The notes beneath the pieces are model-generated. The model was not told the origin of the DNA. It did no database searches and saw nothing but the letters and a program-made list of their open reading frames with translations. A program made the position numbers and the translations under genes. A stretch of 64,000 nucleotides of DNA from assembly GCF_014697615.1 (NCBI RefSeq), contig NZ_JACJSD010000022.1, positions 1 through 64,000 on the forward strand. The letters are read 5' to 3'. This document shows positions 54,487 through 63,975 of this stretch, piece after piece. The stretch comes from Nostoc sp. FACHB-280 (lineage in GTDB: Bacteria; Cyanobacteriota; Cyanobacteriia; Cyanobacteriales; Nostocaceae). The stretch's first letter is position 1, and every line of letters begins with the position of its first letter.

Positions 54487-56214
54487 TCAATGACTATTGA
54501 CTAACTGCGGTTTTCCCCAGAGAATGCGTTCTTGTTTATAAATAGCAATTCCTGGTTTGGCTCCTTTGGGTTTGTAGACGTACTTGGGCTGAGTATAGAC
54601 TACTGGTACTTGGTCGCTTTGACGAGCGCGGCTGTAGTAGGCGGCGAGGTTGGCTGCATATTGCAGATCATCTGTGTCGGGGACAGCGCCCGCTTCTAAA
54701 CGCATGAGAATATGGCTTCCGGGAATTTCTTGGGCGTGGAACCACAAGTCATAATCTCCCGCCACCCGAAAAGTTAATTGGTCATTTTGGCGATTATTGC
54801 GACCAATTAAGATTTCCCAACCGTTAGGAGTGCGATAACGACGGAAGTTGGCGATAGCAGTTTCGTTAGTGTTACGATCGCGGTATTGTGGATCTTCTAA
54901 ATATTTTTGTCCAATTAGCTCATCACGGATTTCTTCTAAAGCTTGCAAATCTTCGGCTGTTTCGTAGTTTTCAATTTGCGCGATCGCAGCTTCTACTTGT
55001 TCTAAATAATCAATCTCTGATTGTACTTCTAACAATAACGGTTCCACTGCTAAACGAGCGCGTTTGAGTTTTTGGTGCTGCTTGTAAAAATTTTGAGCAT
55101 TCTGCACACCGTTTTTATCTGGCTGAAGTGCGATCGCTACTGGTTCACCTGTTTCAAAATCAGGTAGGGTGATTTCTTGCATTCCCGGTTGCCAATTTTG
55201 CAAGTTAGCCATCAACAAATCTGCTTTTTGGCGATAATCATCCGCTTGATCTGATTGCTGCAAACGGGTGGTAAAGGCTTGGGCTTTGATTTTTAACTTC
55301 GTCAGAATATTTTGTAACTTCTGACTTAGTTGATGGCGCAATTGAGCAAATACCTGTTGGTTGAGTTGGTCGGTGTAATACTTATTCAGCAAGGCTTGGG
55401 TATCTTTGACTGGCGCAACCGCACCCCAACCCATCACGGTGTAACCAGTTGCTGTCCAAGCTGGTTGGAATTTACCAACATTTAAAGCTTGTAGCCATTC
55501 TTGCCAACATTCAAAGAGTTTTTGCCAATCGTCAGAACTTAGTTGATCAGTAGTTGTGTCTGGTGCAATACTCGCAGCTAACAGCAGAGAATCTACCAGT
55601 GATGCACTTAACCCGCTATAACTTTTGATGAGTTGACGCTTAATTGCACCGGGAACTAAACTCACCCTTTCTTGCCAACGTGCTTGAGATTCGCCCAAAT
55701 TGGGAACCGGGCCTGTAAGTTTGGGGGGAAATTCGTAAAGCTGTCCAGTTTGAATTGGTCGGACACTCGATTGCTGCTCACTAACTTGATGGGCAGCCGT
55801 AATGATGAAATTATTGGCATCAGTCAAAATCGCATTACTGTATTTGCCCATAATTTCCACATACAAGTGATATAGGGCAGATTCTCCCGGACGACGGGCA
55901 AATTGTAAATCAATCGCCCTCTCCCAAGGTGCGATCGCTTCAATCGCAATTAAAGCCAAGCCACCCAATTGATGTACTAGTTGCTGGCTAAAAGTAAAAG
56001 TATCAGGCGATCGCGGCGGCGGATCACCGATGCAAATCCGTGCAGCTTGGGGATGCCAAGAAATTTCCAGCCAACCCCGTTGTTTCAGGGTGCGTAATGC
56101 GATAGAAATAGTGTAGCGATCGCGCTGATAAACTTGTTCTAAACGCGATGGCAGCCAGTAAGCGCGTAGTTCGCTACAAGCAGAAGTCAGGGTGGTAAAG
56201 TCAACTGGTTGCAC
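54487..56214 (-). CDS. rqcH: Rqc2/NEMF homologue RqcH (NFACT protein), 575 aa
   Basis: Ribosome quality control protein that binds stalled 50S subunits and directs alanine tailing. The N-terminal NFACT-N (FbpA-like) domain covers about residues 1-280, a long coiled coil about 285-430, and the C-terminal NFACT-R domain contains YDLWFHAQEIPGSHILMRLE and VVYTQPKYVYKPKGAKPGIA. Length matches RqcH. Older annotations call it a fibronectin-binding protein; there is no signal peptide. The start is GTG at 56212-56214. It is divergent from the small exported protein gene. Confidence 0.93.
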   Translation of the reverse strand: MQPVDFTTLTSACSELRAYWLPSRLEQVYQRDRYTISIALRTLKQRGWLEISWHPQAARICIGDPPPRSPDTFTFSQQLVHQLGGLALIAIEAIAPWERAIDLQFARRPGESALYHLYVEIMGKYSNAILTDANNFIITAAHQVSEQQSSVRPIQTGQLYEFPPKLTGPVPNLGESQARWQERVSLVPGAIKRQLIKSYSGLSASLVDSLLLAASIAPDTTTDQLSSDDWQKLFECWQEWLQALNVGKFQPAWTATGYTVMGWGAVAPVKDTQALLNKYYTDQLNQQVFAQLRHQLSQKLQNILTKLKIKAQAFTTRLQQSDQADDYRQKADLLMANLQNWQPGMQEITLPDFETGEPVAIALQPDKNGVQNAQNFYKQHQKLKRARLAVEPLLLEVQSEIDYLEQVEAAIAQIENYETAEDLQALEEIRDELIGQKYLEDPQYRDRNTNETAIANFRRYRTPNGWEILIGRNNRQNDQLTFRVAGDYDLWFHAQEIPGSHILMRLEAGAVPDTDDLQYAANLAAYYSRARQSDQVPVVYTQPKYVYKPKGAKPGIAIYKQERILWGKPQLVNSH

Positions 56215-56283
56215 AACAAATCATTGGCGTTCAAACGTCGATGCTCAGTATATGCTATCTTGTCTAGCTCTGATTGGCATACT

Positions 56284-56607
56284 ATGAAAAAGATAAAATC
56301 TTCCACATCCTCCCGCCTTCTCATAGCTACAGTCGTCACTACAGGCGTATTGTCATTAATCACTCCAGTTAATGCTCAACAAACTCCTGAAACTGTAGCT
56401 AACGGCATTTACCATCCGCGAGAGGCAGAATTTTTCCGTGAGGGAAGGGACAAATTTGAACGAGAAATAGAATTTTTATCAACAAATAGCATTTCTGCTC
56501 CCGAAAACATCCTCAAAATTACTCCAGCAAAAACACCCGTAATTCAGCAACCAACTCTAGAAAACCCTCAATCTTTACCAGGTAAAAAAGCTCTACCGTC
56601 AAATTAA
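56284..56607 (+). CDS. Small exported hypothetical protein, 107 aa
   Basis: The signal peptide (MKKIKSSTSSRLLIATVVTT, then GVLSLITPVNAQ) is clear. The mature part has a charged segment (YHPREAEFFREGRDKFEREIEFL) and a Pro/Thr-rich low-complexity tail ending KKALPSN. No family is recognised. The ATG at 56284 is preferred over a frame open from 56209, because only it gives a signal peptide. A strong terminator follows. Confidence 0.7.
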   Translation: MKKIKSSTSSRLLIATVVTTGVLSLITPVNAQQTPETVANGIYHPREAEFFREGRDKFEREIEFLSTNSISAPENILKITPAKTPVIQQPTLENPQSLPGKKALPSN

Positions 56608-56663
56608 TCACAACCTCATCTACCTGGATATTATTGCAGACAAACAAAAGAATTACCAAATTT

Positions 56664-56700
56664 ATATCCCCGACTTTTTTAAAAAGTCGGGGATATTTTT
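56664..56700 (+). terminator. Intrinsic terminator with CCCCGACTT palindrome
   Basis: ATATCCCCGACTTTTT pairs with AAAAAGTCGGGGATAT and is followed by TTTT. It is 57 bases after the exported protein gene. The core matches the REP-like elements at 43182 and 57369. Confidence 0.9.
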
Positions 56701-56855
56701 TCTGATGAATACTTTCACCAGAATTTATAACTTTAAATACAATGCCATCTTTCTAGAGATACTAAAATTTTCCCTAAAGTTTGTCTATATTTTGAGCATA
56801 ATTTTGTTGCTAAAAGGTAGCAAAAGTTAACTAGTGATTTCTAGAGGATTAAAGT

Positions 56856-57347
56856 ATGAGTTTGCTACTTACAACATTCACCCAACACCTAAACTTTTCC
56901 CAAACACAACTAGAATCTATCCTGTTAAAATCACTGAATGAAGTACTAAATTTGCCGGAATTGCAACAAGAATTAGCAAGTTTAGATATTAAATTACTCA
57001 AAGAAACATTACCCACAGCCGGAGCAGTTTTAGCCCAAGAATTACCACCTTTTTATAACTGGTTAAAAAATGAGTTGGGTGTTAAACGTGTTCCCGAAAG
57101 TCCAGATCATGCAACTGCGTGGGTAATTGGTTTTGTGAACAATCAAGAAAGTTTAACTCACTTAGTTGAATTACACCGTCCAGTACCACGTCTAGCTTTA
57201 GAAGCTTCAGTTCCTCGCCTGATAGGGTTGTTTGACGGTGTAGAAAATGCAGCAGTTAGAAAAGAATGGCAAAAAGCGATCGCAGCTTTATGCTTAGTCT
57301 TAGTAGTCGATGCTCGTGAACAAGAGAAAATCTCTGTCGCAGCTTAA
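56856..57347 (+). CDS. Conserved hypothetical protein, 163 aa
   Basis: A soluble helical protein: LNFSQTQLESILLKSLNEVLNLPELQQELASLDIKLL, then PTAGAVLAQELPPFYNWLKNELG and PRLIGLFDGVENAAVRKEWQKAIAALCLVLVVDAREQEK. No motif I can assign. The ATG at 56856 has AGAGG eight bases upstream. The gene ends about 100 bases before the 3' end of pilQ, with a palindromic element between. Confidence 0.75.
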   Translation: MSLLLTTFTQHLNFSQTQLESILLKSLNEVLNLPELQQELASLDIKLLKETLPTAGAVLAQELPPFYNWLKNELGVKRVPESPDHATAWVIGFVNNQESLTHLVELHRPVPRLALEASVPRLIGLFDGVENAAVRKEWQKAIAALCLVLVVDAREQEKISVAA

Positions 57348-57368
57348 AAACTTATGCCGTGAACAACA

Positions 57369-57401
57369 AGAACCCCGAATTCTTCAAGAAGTCAGGGTTC
57401 T
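57369..57401. repeat. 33-base REP-like palindrome, diverged copy
   Basis: AGAACCCCGAATTCTT and AAGAAGTCAGGGTTCT form a hairpin with two mismatches. It matches 31 of 33 bases of the element at 43182-43214. It lies between the convergent 163-aa gene (+) and pilQ (-), so it probably works as a terminator. Confidence 0.8.
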
Positions 57402-57444
57402 TGGTGCTGTAACCTGTCACCTACAACCTATCACCTACTACAAT

Positions 57445-59829
57445 TTACCGCTTAGGCGCACCAAATCCACGACGCTCAAGCACACTCCGCACCTCTGGGC
57501 TAGGTGTGTAATTGTACCCGTAAGAAGAATTTTCCGAATCATCCATAACTTGAGGTGTAAGTAATACAATTACCTCATTACGCTGATTATTTTTGTTTGT
57601 TCTTCTAAACAATGAACCAATCAGTGGTAAATCTCCTAAAATGGGTATTTTAGAAACAGTTACCCGGTCTTGGTCTTGAATAATCCCTGAGAGAATTAAA
57701 GTCTGACCATCACGTAAACGAATCAAGCCAGAATTGAGCGATCGTTCAGAAACTAAGAATATACTTTGACTATTACCACCAACATTAATTTCTGCGGAAG
57801 ATTGAGGAGCTTTAACAATAGGGGCTACAGATAATGAAACAAAACCATTATCATCAATTCGGTCAACTTTGACAGCTAATGTTAAACCCACACTTGTTTT
57901 TTCAGCAGTAACAGTTTGTACAGCAGTATCACTACCACGAGTTATTTCATTTCTAATGTTTCCTACTACTTCTTGAGTCAGGTTAACATTGGCAGTCTGA
58001 CCTTCTTGCACAATCAATGTCGGGTCGGTCAAAATTTTGGCATTGCCACTTGTCACCTGAGCTTGCAAACTAGCCAAGAAACGTTTAGGGAATTGATATA
58101 AAGAAGGTAGTCCGTATGTGTAGGTATCTGGTGTCTGACCAGTGACTTGGCTAGTGTATCGAGTTGGTTCGCCAGTAACAGGATCAAATGCAGTGGGGAC
58201 AGCAGTAACTGTTCCAGGAGTTCCTTGTGTAAATGCTGTCAGTCCCGGTTGTAATGGATTTGTACTTACACCAGCACTGGGAGTTCCTGTATTTGGGTTA
58301 TTTTGGTTAAGGAAAATATTTCCTCCTTGAAGTGGGTTACTAGTAACGGGAGTACCAGTCACGTTATTTGCTACTTCAGCACTAGTAGCTGGTCTAGAAC
58401 CACCAAAATTTAGAACTGCTGCACCACCATCATTAGTAAAGTAATTATTGCCAACCCCAAAAGAGAAACTAGTGTTAGTGTTATGGGTGTTTAAAAGGTT
58501 AACATCAATAATTTTGACATTGACTACTACTTGACGACGGCGAACATCAAGTTGAGTTAGTTGAGAAATTGCTATATTAATTTGTTTGGCAGGGCCAATC
58601 AATGTTATGGAATTTGTCCGCTCATCACCTAATGCTTGTAAACCTCGTAGCAAAGGTGTTGTATATTGAGAATCAGCAAGCGTGAGACGTTCAATTCTTG
58701 TTTCAGTGGTTGTCTGACTTTGAGTTACTGGAGCCGCACTACTACCCACAGGCACAGCAGTCACATTGGTTACTTGCCGTTCTCTGGTGACAGCACTTTC
58801 AGCCCCCATCCCTACTAAAAAGTTCAAAGCAACTCCGACATTGACCTGATTCAGCCGCAAACTACGTACAATCACATCACGGGTTGAATTAGGTAATTTC
58901 GCTCCTACAAAAACTGTACGACCATTTCGATTCGCTTCTAACCCACTTAAACGCAAGACATAGTTAAACACATCTTGCACAGGCTCGTTCTCTATGTCCA
59001 AAGAAATTGTTTGAGAGCCAGCAGCATTAGGAGCAGCACCTTGCTGACCTCCAGCAGCATCACCACTGATATAAGCCAAATTCAAATTAGCTGCACGGGC
59101 CAAAAGTGATAATACTTCGCGCACTGGTGCATCTCGCAACACCAGCCGTGGCACACGTTCTTGGGTTCCTAAATCAATCACACTCGGAGAAGCATCTGTA
59201 GCAGAAATAGCGATGTCTCCGACCGGTGGCGCAACGGCTCTGGGCAAGAACGGCGGTGCTTGGCTGACAGGTTGACCAGGCCCAGCCGCTTGGGCTGGTC
59301 TGCCATCAATACTAATTTCTGGGTTAGGAACCAGAACATCTGGCCTTTGGCTTGGTTGCACTGGCACAGACACATTTGTTGCAGGTACTGTTGGTGTTGT
59401 AGGTGTTGCCGCTACTGTACCTGTGGATGGTGTAAAGCCAAGGGTGATTCTGTCATCTTTGCGTACTACTGGTTGACCACTAGGTGCATCGTTATCACCA
59501 GTGACGATGACTCGAATGCTATTAGCATCTAGCTGCACAACTTCGACAGAGGCAATTCCTGATGCAGGTTTATCTTGACGGAAGTTATTACCACCTGCCA
59601 ATCGTAGTTGAGCGTTAATTACATCAGAAACTAAAGTTTTACCCCTTTTGGTTGTAAAAACCTGGGGGCGAGAAGTTGAAGATGTTTTTAAAACTACGTT
59701 AATGCCACCATCAACAGCATTTAACTTAACATCATTAACTTGAGTTACCTGCGCCCATCCTGGTTGAGCTGCCAAAAATGTTAAAGCAGCAGCACCCAAT
59801 ATTAAGCTATTACCGTGAAGCTGTTTCAC
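57445..59829 (-). CDS. pilQ: Type IV pilus secretin PilQ with AMIN domain, 794 aa
   Basis: Forms the outer-membrane pore of type IV pili. A signal peptide (about residues 1-26, AALTFLAAQPGWA) precedes an AMIN domain (about 30-130), a Pro/Thr-rich linker, STN/N0 and N1 secretin domains (about 220-460), an Asn/Gly/Thr-rich insert (about 470-570) and the secretin core with NVNLTQEVVGNIRNE and GQTLILSGIIQDQDRVTVSKIPILGDLPLIGSLF. The start is GTG at 59827-59829 with AGGAA upstream. Last gene of pilM-N-O-Q. Pili serve motility, DNA uptake and hormogonium function. Confidence 0.96.
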   Translation of the reverse strand: MKQLHGNSLILGAAALTFLAAQPGWAQVTQVNDVKLNAVDGGINVVLKTSSTSRPQVFTTKRGKTLVSDVINAQLRLAGGNNFRQDKPASGIASVEVVQLDANSIRVIVTGDNDAPSGQPVVRKDDRITLGFTPSTGTVAATPTTPTVPATNVSVPVQPSQRPDVLVPNPEISIDGRPAQAAGPGQPVSQAPPFLPRAVAPPVGDIAISATDASPSVIDLGTQERVPRLVLRDAPVREVLSLLARAANLNLAYISGDAAGGQQGAAPNAAGSQTISLDIENEPVQDVFNYVLRLSGLEANRNGRTVFVGAKLPNSTRDVIVRSLRLNQVNVGVALNFLVGMGAESAVTRERQVTNVTAVPVGSSAAPVTQSQTTTETRIERLTLADSQYTTPLLRGLQALGDERTNSITLIGPAKQINIAISQLTQLDVRRRQVVVNVKIIDVNLLNTHNTNTSFSFGVGNNYFTNDGGAAVLNFGGSRPATSAEVANNVTGTPVTSNPLQGGNIFLNQNNPNTGTPSAGVSTNPLQPGLTAFTQGTPGTVTAVPTAFDPVTGEPTRYTSQVTGQTPDTYTYGLPSLYQFPKRFLASLQAQVTSGNAKILTDPTLIVQEGQTANVNLTQEVVGNIRNEITRGSDTAVQTVTAEKTSVGLTLAVKVDRIDDNGFVSLSVAPIVKAPQSSAEINVGGNSQSIFLVSERSLNSGLIRLRDGQTLILSGIIQDQDRVTVSKIPILGDLPLIGSLFRRTNKNNQRNEVIVLLTPQVMDDSENSSYGYNYTPSPEVRSVLERRGFGAPKR

Positions 59830-59897
59830 AGTTCATTCCTCACTTTATAAACATTTTTAAGCAACAATTTTTGAGAAAAAGCACTTTAGCACTGCTA

Positions 59898-60665
59898 TTA
59901 CTTTTTAGGAGGCTCTTTCGGAGCAAGTGCGGCTAAGTCTTCTGGTGTAAGTGGCATCAAAGCCTGTAATTGGAAAGATGTAGTTAAAGGTGGCGGCCCT
60001 ACCTGACGTATGGCTTTACCTGTTTGGGATGTAGCTTGTACTGGAGCTAGTACTGACTGATAATCTCTAACGATTAACAAAGGCTGCAAACGCTCTATAT
60101 TCCGCAAAATTGATTGGGTTTGTTCATAAGTACCAACAAATTCAACATTAATACTTATGCGTTTAAGTTTGTTATTTACTGCTACACCTAATGAACCATC
60201 TATAATTGGTTCGGCTTTAGTAGTAGCAGGGGCAAACTTCTGGAGTTTAGCTTTGACAGCATTGGGAGGAACTTGAGCATTGCCAGACTCAATCAACCGA
60301 TTTAAATCTAAGAGCAGAGTATCTAAAGTTTTTTCATTAGCAAACAAACCTAAAACCTGAATTTGCTGTTGTTTGGCATCAGCTAAATCTTTTTTTACTT
60401 GGTCAATTTGTTTGAGAGTAGCTTTTTTCTGGTCAATTTGCCCTTGTAATTCTCCACTTTTGGCTTGCTGTTGCTGATAGGTATCCCATGCTGGCATAAC
60501 AAAGTTCAGCACTATAAATAAGGCTCCAGCAAGACCTACTACCCCCGCTATACCTCCAATAATTTGGGGAGTGAAGGCAATACCAAATAGGACGGGGTAG
60601 GGCGATGCTCCTGAGTCAAATTCCTCACCCTGATCTGCAAAATTCAAATCTTCACTCAGCGTCAT
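59898..60665 (-). CDS. pilO: Type IV pilus alignment protein PilO, 255 aa
   Basis: Inner-membrane protein with one N-terminal transmembrane helix (about residues 35-57, IIGGIAGVVGLAGALFIVLNF), a periplasmic coiled coil (QQQAKSGELQGQIDQKKATL) and a C-terminal ferredoxin-like domain (LKRISINVEFVGTYEQTQSIL). It pairs with PilN. The ATG overlaps the pilN stop as ATGA (60662-60665), so translation is coupled. No pilP follows; pilQ comes 68 bases downstream. Confidence 0.93.
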   Translation of the reverse strand: MTLSEDLNFADQGEEFDSGASPYPVLFGIAFTPQIIGGIAGVVGLAGALFIVLNFVMPAWDTYQQQQAKSGELQGQIDQKKATLKQIDQVKKDLADAKQQQIQVLGLFANEKTLDTLLLDLNRLIESGNAQVPPNAVKAKLQKFAPATTKAEPIIDGSLGVAVNNKLKRISINVEFVGTYEQTQSILRNIERLQPLLIVRDYQSVLAPVQATSQTGKAIRQVGPPPLTTSFQLQALMPLTPEDLAALAPKEPPKK

Positions 60666-61426
60666 TTTGGGATGACTCCTGTTTGTTGCATAGTGCGAAT
60701 TCGAGCTACTAATCCTACCGTGCCTTTTTGTTCCAACTCCCGAACTAAATCGGAAGCAGGAACATCGCTTAAACTCGATTGGATTGTATATTTAACTATT
60801 TGTGGCGGTTTGATGGGAACTTTAGATGTACTCGCAGTTGGTGGTAATGGTGCATCTACTAAGTTGGCAGTGGTAATTCTGCTGTCGGAAGCTTTCAAAA
60901 ATTGAGACTGTTGCAGACTCAATAAGAAATCGTTGACATCGTTAAAAGTCCGCGCGACTCCGGTGATTTCGATACCACCAGCCGGGTTTGCGGGTGGCTG
61001 ACCTTCTGCGGCTGGAGTAGGTGGAATTTGTTTGACGTTTTCTATTTGTACTGTAGCTGGAATGCGATCGCGCAAATCTTGTAACATCGCTGACCAAGGT
61101 CGAATTTGGTCAAATACAGTGACTAAACTTTGAGTTTCCCCTTTAACAGCATTTGTTTCTTCCTTGATTTTGTTAATATTTCCTATTTCTGTATCTAATC
61201 TAGTGACTTCTTGCTGTAACTGTGCTATGTTCTGCTCTAGTTCACCGTTCTTCCCTTGCAGTATCCACCAACCAGCCCCAGCAAAAATCGGTAAACATAA
61301 ACCCAAACCAACCCCTAAGAAAATTGGTTTCGGATCGCCCACCGAAAGCTTTTTACCGGCTTTTTTGTCACTCTTGTTTTGGTAAATCGGTCGGTCTTTG
61401 AGAAAGTTAACATCTAAACTGTACAT
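60662..61426 (-). CDS. pilN: Type IV pilus assembly protein PilN, 254 aa
   Basis: A short cytoplasmic N-terminus (YSLDVNFLKDRPIYQ, the conserved PilM-binding segment) is followed by a transmembrane helix (about residues 38-58, IFLGVGLGLCLPIFAGAGWWIL), a coiled coil (NGELEQNIAQLQQEVTRLD) and a ferredoxin-like domain. The ATG at 61424-61426 has GGAGGTG nine bases upstream and lies 4 bases after the pilM stop; the open frame to 61456 is rejected. It anchors PilM to PilO. Confidence 0.93.
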   Translation of the reverse strand: MYSLDVNFLKDRPIYQNKSDKKAGKKLSVGDPKPIFLGVGLGLCLPIFAGAGWWILQGKNGELEQNIAQLQQEVTRLDTEIGNINKIKEETNAVKGETQSLVTVFDQIRPWSAMLQDLRDRIPATVQIENVKQIPPTPAAEGQPPANPAGGIEITGVARTFNDVNDFLLSLQQSQFLKASDSRITTANLVDAPLPPTASTSKVPIKPPQIVKYTIQSSLSDVPASDLVRELEQKGTVGLVARIRTMQQTGVIPK

Positions 61427-61430
61427 TCTG

Positions 61431-62537
61431 TTACACCTCCCGCATTCCGAGGCCAAGTACGATCGCTAAACCAGAACGTTCCAAAGCTGGATATTTTTGT
61501 TCATCAACCTGCAAAGACAATGCCCCAACTGGGTCTATTTGTACAGTTGGCAAGCTTAAGCGTTGTGTGAAGAACTCGTCTAGCTGTTGCAGTCCGCCAC
61601 CTGGCCCAGCCAAAAGGATCTGCGCGATTTCCAAATTTTCACTTTGATTTAAGTAAAAATCGATAGAACGGCGCAGTTCATCCGTTAGTTCTCCTACAAC
61701 TCTCATCATCGCTGCCATCCCAGGGTTGATTCCTGTCACCCCTGTTTGTCCACCATCCATAGGAGTCGCAGGAATAATCATTTCCCGTAAAAGTTCCATA
61801 TCTCGTGATGTAGGTACACTCATTGCCCTAGCTAGGGCTTCTTGCATTTGATAAGTGCCAATTGGCACAGTCCGCGAAAATTGAGGTACTCCGTTCACAA
61901 TGATGGCTATTTCTGTACTGTCGAACTCAATGTCAACTAGTACCACCGCTTCCTGTGGCCCAAATTGCCGCAGTTGGTCGCGGATTGTCCGAATCAGCGC
62001 AAAACTGTTAATCTCTAAAACATCGATTTGCAATCCAGCTTGCTCAAAAGTACTTAAATATGTATCAGTTACCTCCTTGCGGGTGGCTACTAATAATACC
62101 TGTACTTTTTCGATGCCGTCCTCATCTACAAAGTACCCAAGTTTTTGGTAATCTACATCAGCTTCTTCACGAGGATATGGTAAATACAAACCAGCTTCAT
62201 GATTTAACACCATGTCCCGTAATTCTTTGTCATCTAACTCAGCTGGCACTGGAATCAGACGTACGATAGAATCTCGTCCAGGTACGCCGGTCGCAACACG
62301 AGAAGCTTTGATTTTACTTTCAGCTAATCCTTGCTGAATGATTTGCGCCATTGTCGGGGGGTCAGTAATTTGACCATCTGTCACCACACCTTCGGGAACT
62401 GGAACAGATGTAAAAGATTCTAGTTTTAAACCTTGGCGTTGCTTGCGTAACTGAACGATATTTACCCGTTCTGATGCAAGTTCGATGCCAACCCCTTTAT
62501 TAGATTTGCCAAACAGACTATTGAAGCTTTTCACCAC
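61431..62537 (-). CDS. pilM: Type IV pilus assembly ATPase-like protein PilM, 368 aa
   Basis: Actin-like protein of the FtsA fold: GVGIELASERVNIVQLRKQ (phosphate 1), VVLVDIEFDSTEIAII (phosphate 2) and ILLAGPGGGLQQLDEFF (adenosine site). It binds the PilN N-terminus on the cytoplasmic face and links the pilus motor to the alignment complex. The start is GTG at 62535-62537, with a second GTG next to it. First gene of the pil operon; its promoter should lie in the 140 bases shared with the divergent binding-protein gene. Confidence 0.94.
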   Translation of the reverse strand: MVKSFNSLFGKSNKGVGIELASERVNIVQLRKQRQGLKLESFTSVPVPEGVVTDGQITDPPTMAQIIQQGLAESKIKASRVATGVPGRDSIVRLIPVPAELDDKELRDMVLNHEAGLYLPYPREEADVDYQKLGYFVDEDGIEKVQVLLVATRKEVTDTYLSTFEQAGLQIDVLEINSFALIRTIRDQLRQFGPQEAVVLVDIEFDSTEIAIIVNGVPQFSRTVPIGTYQMQEALARAMSVPTSRDMELLREMIIPATPMDGGQTGVTGINPGMAAMMRVVGELTDELRRSIDFYLNQSENLEIAQILLAGPGGGLQQLDEFFTQRLSLPTVQIDPVGALSLQVDEQKYPALERSGLAIVLGLGMREV

Positions 62538-62676
62538 AGTTCCGCCGGACTACTAAATAGAAAATTTCATTTGTCAACGCAGTATATTGCGTTTTTACGG
62601 GTAATTGATTTAGCCTATAATCTCGTTAATTCTCCATAAGCTTTTCATTTCTATCAAGGGTGAAAATACTGGTAAA

Positions 62677-63975
62677 ATGATTCGATTGCAAAAATTCAAA
62701 CAACTAACAGCTTGGGCAATAATTGGTTTATTGACTAGTTGGATTGTTAGTTGCAGCACAGGTAACGTTGGCACAAGTCCAAAAACAGGCACAACAGAAG
62801 CAGCCAACATTGAGTTTTGGACAATGCAACTCCAACCTCAATTTACTGACTACTTTAAAACTTTGATTTCTGATTTTGAGTCACAAAATCCCGGTGTAAA
62901 AATTAACTGGGTTGATGTGCCTTGGGCAGCTATGGAGAACAAAATTCTAACAGCTGTCTCTGCAAAAACGCCACCTGATGTTGTTAACCTAAATCCAGAT
63001 TTTGCATCCCAACTGGCGGGGCGAAATGCTTGGTTAGACTTAGATACAGCAATTCCAAAAGATGTGCGTTCGACTTATTTACCAAACATTTGGAAAGCCA
63101 GCACACTCAATGGCAAAAGTTTCGGAATTCCCTGGTATCTCACAACAAGGCTAACTATTTATAACACTGAATTATTAAAACAGGCAGGTATCAGTAAACC
63201 ACCAACTACCTACGTAGAATTAGCACAGGTAGCACAACAAATCAAAAATAAAACTGGTAAATATGCCTTTTTTATTACTTTTGTACCGCAAGATTCCGGC
63301 GAGGTGATGGAGTCTTTGGTACAAATGGGGGTGACTTTAGTTGATGCTGAAGGTAAAGCCGCTTTTAATTCACCACAAGGTAAAGCTGCATTTCAATATT
63401 GGGTTGACTTGTACAAAAAAGGACTACTACCAAAAGAAGTGTTAACCCAAGGTCATCGTCATGCTATTGATTTATATCAATCTGGTGAAACTGCATTTTT
63501 AGCTTCAGGGCCAGAATTTCTCAAAACAATAGCTAACAATGCTCCAAAAATTGCTCAAGCTTCCGCTATTGCACCACAAATTACTGGTGATACAGGTAAG
63601 AAAAATGTGGCTGTGATGAATATAATTATTCCTCGCGCCAGCAAACATCCTGAAGCAGCCACAAAGTTTGCTTTATTTGTCACAAATGACGCAAATCAAT
63701 TATCGTTTGCAAAAGCAGCAAATGTTTTACCTTCAACTACTAAAGCATTATCTGATAGTTACTTTAAAGATATGCCAGCTAATGCTTCTACTGTTGAAAA
63801 AGCCAGAGTTATTAGCGCAACTCAATTACAGCAAGCTGAGGTTTTAACCCCGACCCTAAAAGACTTTAATAAATTGCAAAAGGCAATTTATGAAAATTTG
63901 CAAGCAGCTATGTTAGGTCAAAAAACTGTTGATCAAGCTGTTGAAGATGCCGCCCAACAGTGGAATAATCGCTAA
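62677..63975 (+). CDS. Sugar ABC transporter substrate-binding lipoprotein (family 1), 432 aa
   Basis: Lipoprotein signal with lipobox IVSC (Cys26 area, SWIVSCSTG), then a family 1 binding fold: NIEFWTMQLQPQFTDYFKTLI, SDFESQNPGVKINWVDVPW, DVVNLNPDFASQLAGR, GIPWYLTTRLTIYNTELLKQAG and ETAFLASGPEFLKTIAN. Such proteins deliver sugars, glycerol-phosphate or osmolytes to MalFG-type permeases. The ATG is at 62677. The window ends 25 bases after the stop, so partner permease genes could lie just beyond. Confidence 0.92.
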   Translation: MIRLQKFKQLTAWAIIGLLTSWIVSCSTGNVGTSPKTGTTEAANIEFWTMQLQPQFTDYFKTLISDFESQNPGVKINWVDVPWAAMENKILTAVSAKTPPDVVNLNPDFASQLAGRNAWLDLDTAIPKDVRSTYLPNIWKASTLNGKSFGIPWYLTTRLTIYNTELLKQAGISKPPTTYVELAQVAQQIKNKTGKYAFFITFVPQDSGEVMESLVQMGVTLVDAEGKAAFNSPQGKAAFQYWVDLYKKGLLPKEVLTQGHRHAIDLYQSGETAFLASGPEFLKTIANNAPKIAQASAIAPQITGDTGKKNVAVMNIIIPRASKHPEAATKFALFVTNDANQLSFAKAANVLPSTTKALSDSYFKDMPANASTVEKARVISATQLQQAEVLTPTLKDFNKLQKAIYENLQAAMLGQKTVDQAVEDAAQQWNNR

